Assembly: GCA_041687295.1 (NCBI GenBank)
Contig: JAWLCG010000269.1
Span: forward strand, 1-7,171
Direction: 5' to 3'
From: JAWLCG01 sp041687295
GTDB lineage: Bacteria; Planctomycetota; Phycisphaerae; SM23-33; FEN-1343
Length of the DNA stretch: 7,171 bases
The position numbers and the translations under genes were made by a program. Positions 4,981 to 7,171 of this stretch are shown here, in pieces. Under the pieces are notes generated by a model, which worked only from the letters and a program-made list of their open reading frames with translations, was not told the origin of the DNA and ran no database searches. Numbering within the stretch: position 1 is the first letter of the stretch; each line of letters begins with the position of its first letter.

Positions 4981-5262
4981 TTACGCCTCCGTCCCCAGCG
5001 AGAACATCCGCTCGAGGTCGTATCGGCTGAACTGGCGGAAGGCGATGAGCGTGGTGGTGTCCGTCAGGCCCTGGATGCGGATGAGTTGCTCGGTGACCAG
5101 CGTGGCGAGCTGCTCGTTCTCCTTGACGCGGGCGACGGCCACCAGGTCGTAGGGGCCGGCGACGCTGTAGACCTCGGTGATGGCCTCGAAGCCCAGGATC
5201 TCCTGGGCGGCCGAGGCGATCTTGTCCCGCTCGGCGTTGATCAGGATGAATGCGGTAACCAT
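4981..5262 (-). CDS. Stand-alone Lrp/AsnC ligand-binding (RAM) domain protein
   Basis: The gene encodes 93 residues made up only of the effector-binding RAM domain of Lrp/AsnC regulators. The DNA-binding helix-turn-helix is absent. The start MVTAFILINAE is the first strand, and VYSVAGPYDLVAVARV at 31-46 carries the Gly-Pro-Tyr-Asp turn that marks this fold. LTDTTTLIAF at 66-75 is the strand near the amino-acid pocket in full-length family members. ATG at 5262 has AAGGAG at 5268-5273, 5 nt away. The frame is open farther upstream, but that part has no domain and no better start signal. Such small proteins form dimers or higher rings and bind amino acids; some modulate full Lrp proteins. Its place just after ilvD suggests a role in sensing branched-chain amino acids, which is inference. 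Confidence 0.9.
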   Translation of the reverse strand: MVTAFILINAERDKIASAAQEILGFEAITEVYSVAGPYDLVAVARVKENEQLATLVTEQLIRIQGLTDTTTLIAFRQFSRYDLERMFSLGTEA

Positions 5263-5366
5263 GGCGACTCCTTCGCTTCCCAACGGTCCCGAGACACTCC
5301 GGGCGTCACTCTGCAGCCTACCCACCGCGGGCCGGGCAGGCAAGGGCCCGCGCACGTTCGCGAAGA

Positions 5367-5384
5367 CCCCGGGCATGCCCGGGG
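5367..5384. promoter_or_regulatory. Perfect 18-bp palindrome CCCCGGGCATGCCCGGGG
   Basis: Each 9-base half is the exact inverse of the other. It lies about 105 bp upstream of the RAM-domain gene start and 131 bp past the ilvD stop. It could be an operator for a dimeric regulator or the stem of a GC hairpin. No T-run follows on either strand. GC-rich palindromes of this length arise more easily in a GC-rich genome, so the role is unproven. Confidence 0.45.
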
Positions 5385-5399
5385 CTATAGTGGCGCCTT

Positions 5400-5457
5400 G
5401 CCCTCTGGAACCTCTGCGCTTCTTCTCTCTGTGTCCTCTGTGCCTCTGTGGCCCATC
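5400..5457. repeat. CACAGAGG-type degenerate tandem repeat
   Basis: On the minus strand this reads as imperfect units such as CACAGAGG, CACAGAGGA and CACAGAGA, with purines on one strand and pyrimidines on the other. Sequences of this type, which read as HRGTEDTE when translated, recur between genes in many unrelated bacterial genomes and are often mis-called as the end of short proteins. Here it fills part of the ilvD to RAM-gene gap. Confidence 0.65.
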
Positions 5458-5470
5458 GGTTTTCGAAGAC

Positions 5471-5521
5471 GCCGGGCCTCGCTCCGCTCGACCCGGCCTA
5501 CGCGCTCGACCCGGCCTACGC
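5471..5521 (-). repeat. GTAGGCCGGGTCGAGCG hairpin repeat, copy 3, plus an extra half copy
   Basis: Read on the minus strand, a half copy (GCGTAGGCCGGGTCGAGC) is followed at once by a full copy ending in GAGGCCCGGC. This is the inverse orientation to copies 1 and 2. The TAG inside the half copy, at 5516-5518, is the ilvD stop codon, and the final Ala codon GCG also comes from the repeat. The duplication looks like a nested or slipped insertion of the element at the gene's 3' end. Confidence 0.8.
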
Positions 5522-7171
5522 CTTGAGCTGCTTGACGTCCAGGACGCCGCCGGTGTCGGCGGAGGTGGCCAGGGCGGCGTAGCGGACCAGCCAGCCCGTC
5601 TTGTAGCGGGGCTTGGGGGCCTTCCACTTGGCGCGGCGTTGGGCGAACTCGTCGGCGGAGAGCTTGGCGTTGATCTTCTGGGCGAGGATGTCGATCTCGA
5701 TGAGGTCGCCGTTCTTGAGCAGGCCGATCTCGCCGCCGGCGGCCGCCTCGGGCGAGACGTGGCCGATGCACGCCCCGGCCGTGCCGCCGCTGAAGCGCCC
5801 GTCGGTGATCAGGGCGACCTTGTCGCCAAGCCCGGCGCCCTTGATGTAGCTGGTCGGGGCGAGCATCTCCTGCATGCCCGGGCCGCCCTTGGGGCCCTCG
5901 TAGCGGATGACGACGACGTCGCCGGCCTTGACCTTGCCGTGCAGGATGCCCTCGCAGGCGGCCTCCTGGCTGTCGAAGATGCGGGCCTTGCCGGTGAAGG
6001 TGTACATCGAGGCCTCCACGCCGGCGAGCTTGACCACACAGCCCTTGCGGGCGATGTTGCCGTAGAGCACCACCAGCCCGCCGCGCTGGGTGTAGGCGCG
6101 GTCGACCGGGCGGATCACGTCGTCAGGGTCGGACTCGGGGGCGTTGATCGTGGCGCACGGCGAGTTCTGCCCGGCCAGCACCTGACCGACCTGCTGGACG
6201 CTGCGCCCGCTGGGCTGCCAGCCGGTCTGGATGAGGGTGCGGGCGGCCTTGCTGGTCTTGCCGTTGCGCAGGCTGTATTCGCGGACGTTCTCCCCCAGCG
6301 TCAGGCCGGTGACGGTCGGGGCGTCCTCGTGCAGCAGGCCGGGCTTGTCCTTGACCAGCTGGCCGAGGATCGTGTGGATGCCGCCCGCCTTGTGCACGTC
6401 CTGGATGTGGTAGATCTTGCCCTCGGGCGTGCTGGAGGGGGCCACCCGGCAGATGTTGGGCACGCGGGCGCTGATGGCGTCGATGTTCTTGAGGGTGAAC
6501 TTCACGCCGGCCTCGCGGGCCATCGCCAGCAGGTGCAGCACGGTGTTGGTGCTGCCGCCCATGGCCATGTCCAGGGCCATGGCGTTCTCGAAGGCGCCCT
6601 TGGTGCAGATGTTCCGCGGCAGGAAGCGGTAGTCGTCCTTCAGGTCGGCCTTGGCCCACTCGGTGGCCATGGTCACGATCCGCTCGGCGGCGCGGTCGTA
6701 GAGTTTCTTGCGGGCCTCGCTGGTCGCCAGCGTCGTGCCGTTGCCCGGCAGGGCCATGCCCAGCGCCTCGCCGAGGCAGTTCATGCTGTTGGCCGTGAAC
6801 ATGCCCGAGCAGCTGCCGCAGGTCGGGCAGGCGGAGTTTTCGATGGCCGTCATGTCCGCATCGCTGAGCGTGCCCTGCTCGTTCTGGGCGACGGCGTAGA
6901 AGACGTCGATCAGGTCGACCTTCTTGCCGCTGGGCAGCACGCCGGCCTCCATGGGCCCGCCGCTGACGAACACTGTGGGGATGTTGCACCGCAGGGCGCC
7001 CATGTACATGCCCGGCACGATCTTGTCGCAGTTGGGCACGCAGATCATCGCGTCGAAGCAGTGGGCGTTGACCATCGTCTCGACAGCGTCGGCGATGATC
7101 TCGCGGCTGGGCAGGCTGTACTTCATGCCCTCGTGGCCCATGGCGATGCCGTCGTCGACGCCGATGGTATT
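5516..7171 (-). CDS. ilvD: Dihydroxy-acid dehydratase IlvD (N-terminus outside window)
   Basis: IlvD dehydrates 2,3-dihydroxy-3-methyl acids to 2-oxo acids in valine, isoleucine and leucine synthesis. The frame is open to the right edge, giving 551 residues from NTIGVDDGIAMGHEGMKYSL; about 60-70 residues and the start are missing. NCDKIVPGM (Cys48 and Lys50 of the visible part) holds an iron-sulfur Cys and the Lys that is carbamylated to bind magnesium. ACPTCGSCSGMF (about 114-125) holds another cluster Cys; the first cluster Cys lies in the missing part. Further IlvD marks are MAMGGSTNTVLHLLA, EGPKGGPGMQEML, TDGRFSGGT and GHVSPEAA. The close match to the long E. coli-type enzyme argues against a sugar-acid dehydratase of the same superfamily. 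The C-terminus is somewhat shorter than in E. coli and ends inside a dispersed repeat that gives the stop codon. Confidence 0.97.
   Translation of the reverse strand, partial: NTIGVDDGIAMGHEGMKYSLPSREIIADAVETMVNAHCFDAMICVPNCDKIVPGMYMGALRCNIPTVFVSGGPMEAGVLPSGKKVDLIDVFYAVAQNEQGTLSDADMTAIENSACPTCGSCSGMFTANSMNCLGEALGMALPGNGTTLATSEARKKLYDRAAERIVTMATEWAKADLKDDYRFLPRNICTKGAFENAMALDMAMGGSTNTVLHLLAMAREAGVKFTLKNIDAISARVPNICRVAPSSTPEGKIYHIQDVHKAGGIHTILGQLVKDKPGLLHEDAPTVTGLTLGENVREYSLRNGKTSKAARTLIQTGWQPSGRSVQQVGQVLAGQNSPCATINAPESDPDDVIRPVDRAYTQRGGLVVLYGNIARKGCVVKLAGVEASMYTFTGKARIFDSQEAACEGILHGKVKAGDVVVIRYEGPKGGPGMQEMLAPTSYIKGAGLGDKVALITDGRFSGGTAGACIGHVSPEAAAGGEIGLLKNGDLIEIDILAQKINAKLSADEFAQRRAKWKAPKPRYKTGWLVRYAALATSADTGGVLDVKQLKA

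Noticed and set aside
5263..5376. A longer N-terminus for the RAM-domain protein, starting at 5376, which might have held a DNA-binding helix
   Set aside because: The added 38 residues show no helix-turn-helix pattern and come from palindrome-containing intergenic DNA; a strong ribosome site supports 5262.
5516..7171. Sugar-acid dehydratase or phosphogluconate dehydratase (same superfamily as IlvD), suggested by the hydroxyacid neighbours
   Set aside because: Motif wording such as DDGIAMGHEGMKYSLPSRE and the EGPKGGPGMQEML segment track the E. coli-type IlvD closely throughout.

Overview
This is a GC-rich bacterial window with long intergenic gaps full of short palindromic repeats. Base composition, the gene set and the repeat style suggest an uncultured Planctomycetota or similar PVC-group genome. 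That is an impression from pattern, not a marker-based assignment; no rRNA or phylogenetic marker lies in the window.

Layout. One gene runs rightward and is cut by the left edge: a YihY/BrkB-family inner-membrane protein with a C-terminal winged-helix-like domain (to 1174). Six genes run leftward from the right edge. In transcription order they are ilvD (dihydroxy-acid dehydratase, cut by the right edge), a stand-alone Lrp/AsnC ligand-binding (RAM) domain protein, a LarA-family nickel-pincer 2-hydroxyacid racemase, a 119-aa acidic protein I do not recognise, a 101-residue Dabb-domain protein and an RraA-family protein. The YihY gene and the RraA-family gene converge on a 331-bp repeat-rich gap.

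How the genes may work together. IlvD makes 2-oxo acid precursors of valine and isoleucine. The small RAM-domain protein beside it could sense amino acids or help control that supply. LarA, RraA-like and Dabb proteins all fit chemistry on hydroxy- or oxo-acids, so the leftward genes after the RAM gene may form a loose catabolic or interconversion group. Only the LarA/119-aa pair is tightly spaced (38 nt). The other gaps (127 to 466 nt) hold repeats, so one long operon is not shown.

The most unusual content is intergenic. There is a 74-nt near-perfect hairpin at 1235-1308 whose non-Watson-Crick pairs are almost all G.U on the + strand. A roughly 230-bp MITE-like element at 2302-2532 is bounded by about 39-bp inverted repeats. 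A GTAGGCCGGGTCGAGCG hairpin repeat occurs at three loci, one of which supplies the ilvD stop codon. A CCCACGGAT hairpin occurs at two loci, and a 4 x 8-bp TTAACC tandem array sits in an AT-rich island. The protein-coding part looks ordinary, and I see no defence system, CRISPR array, prophage or transposase.
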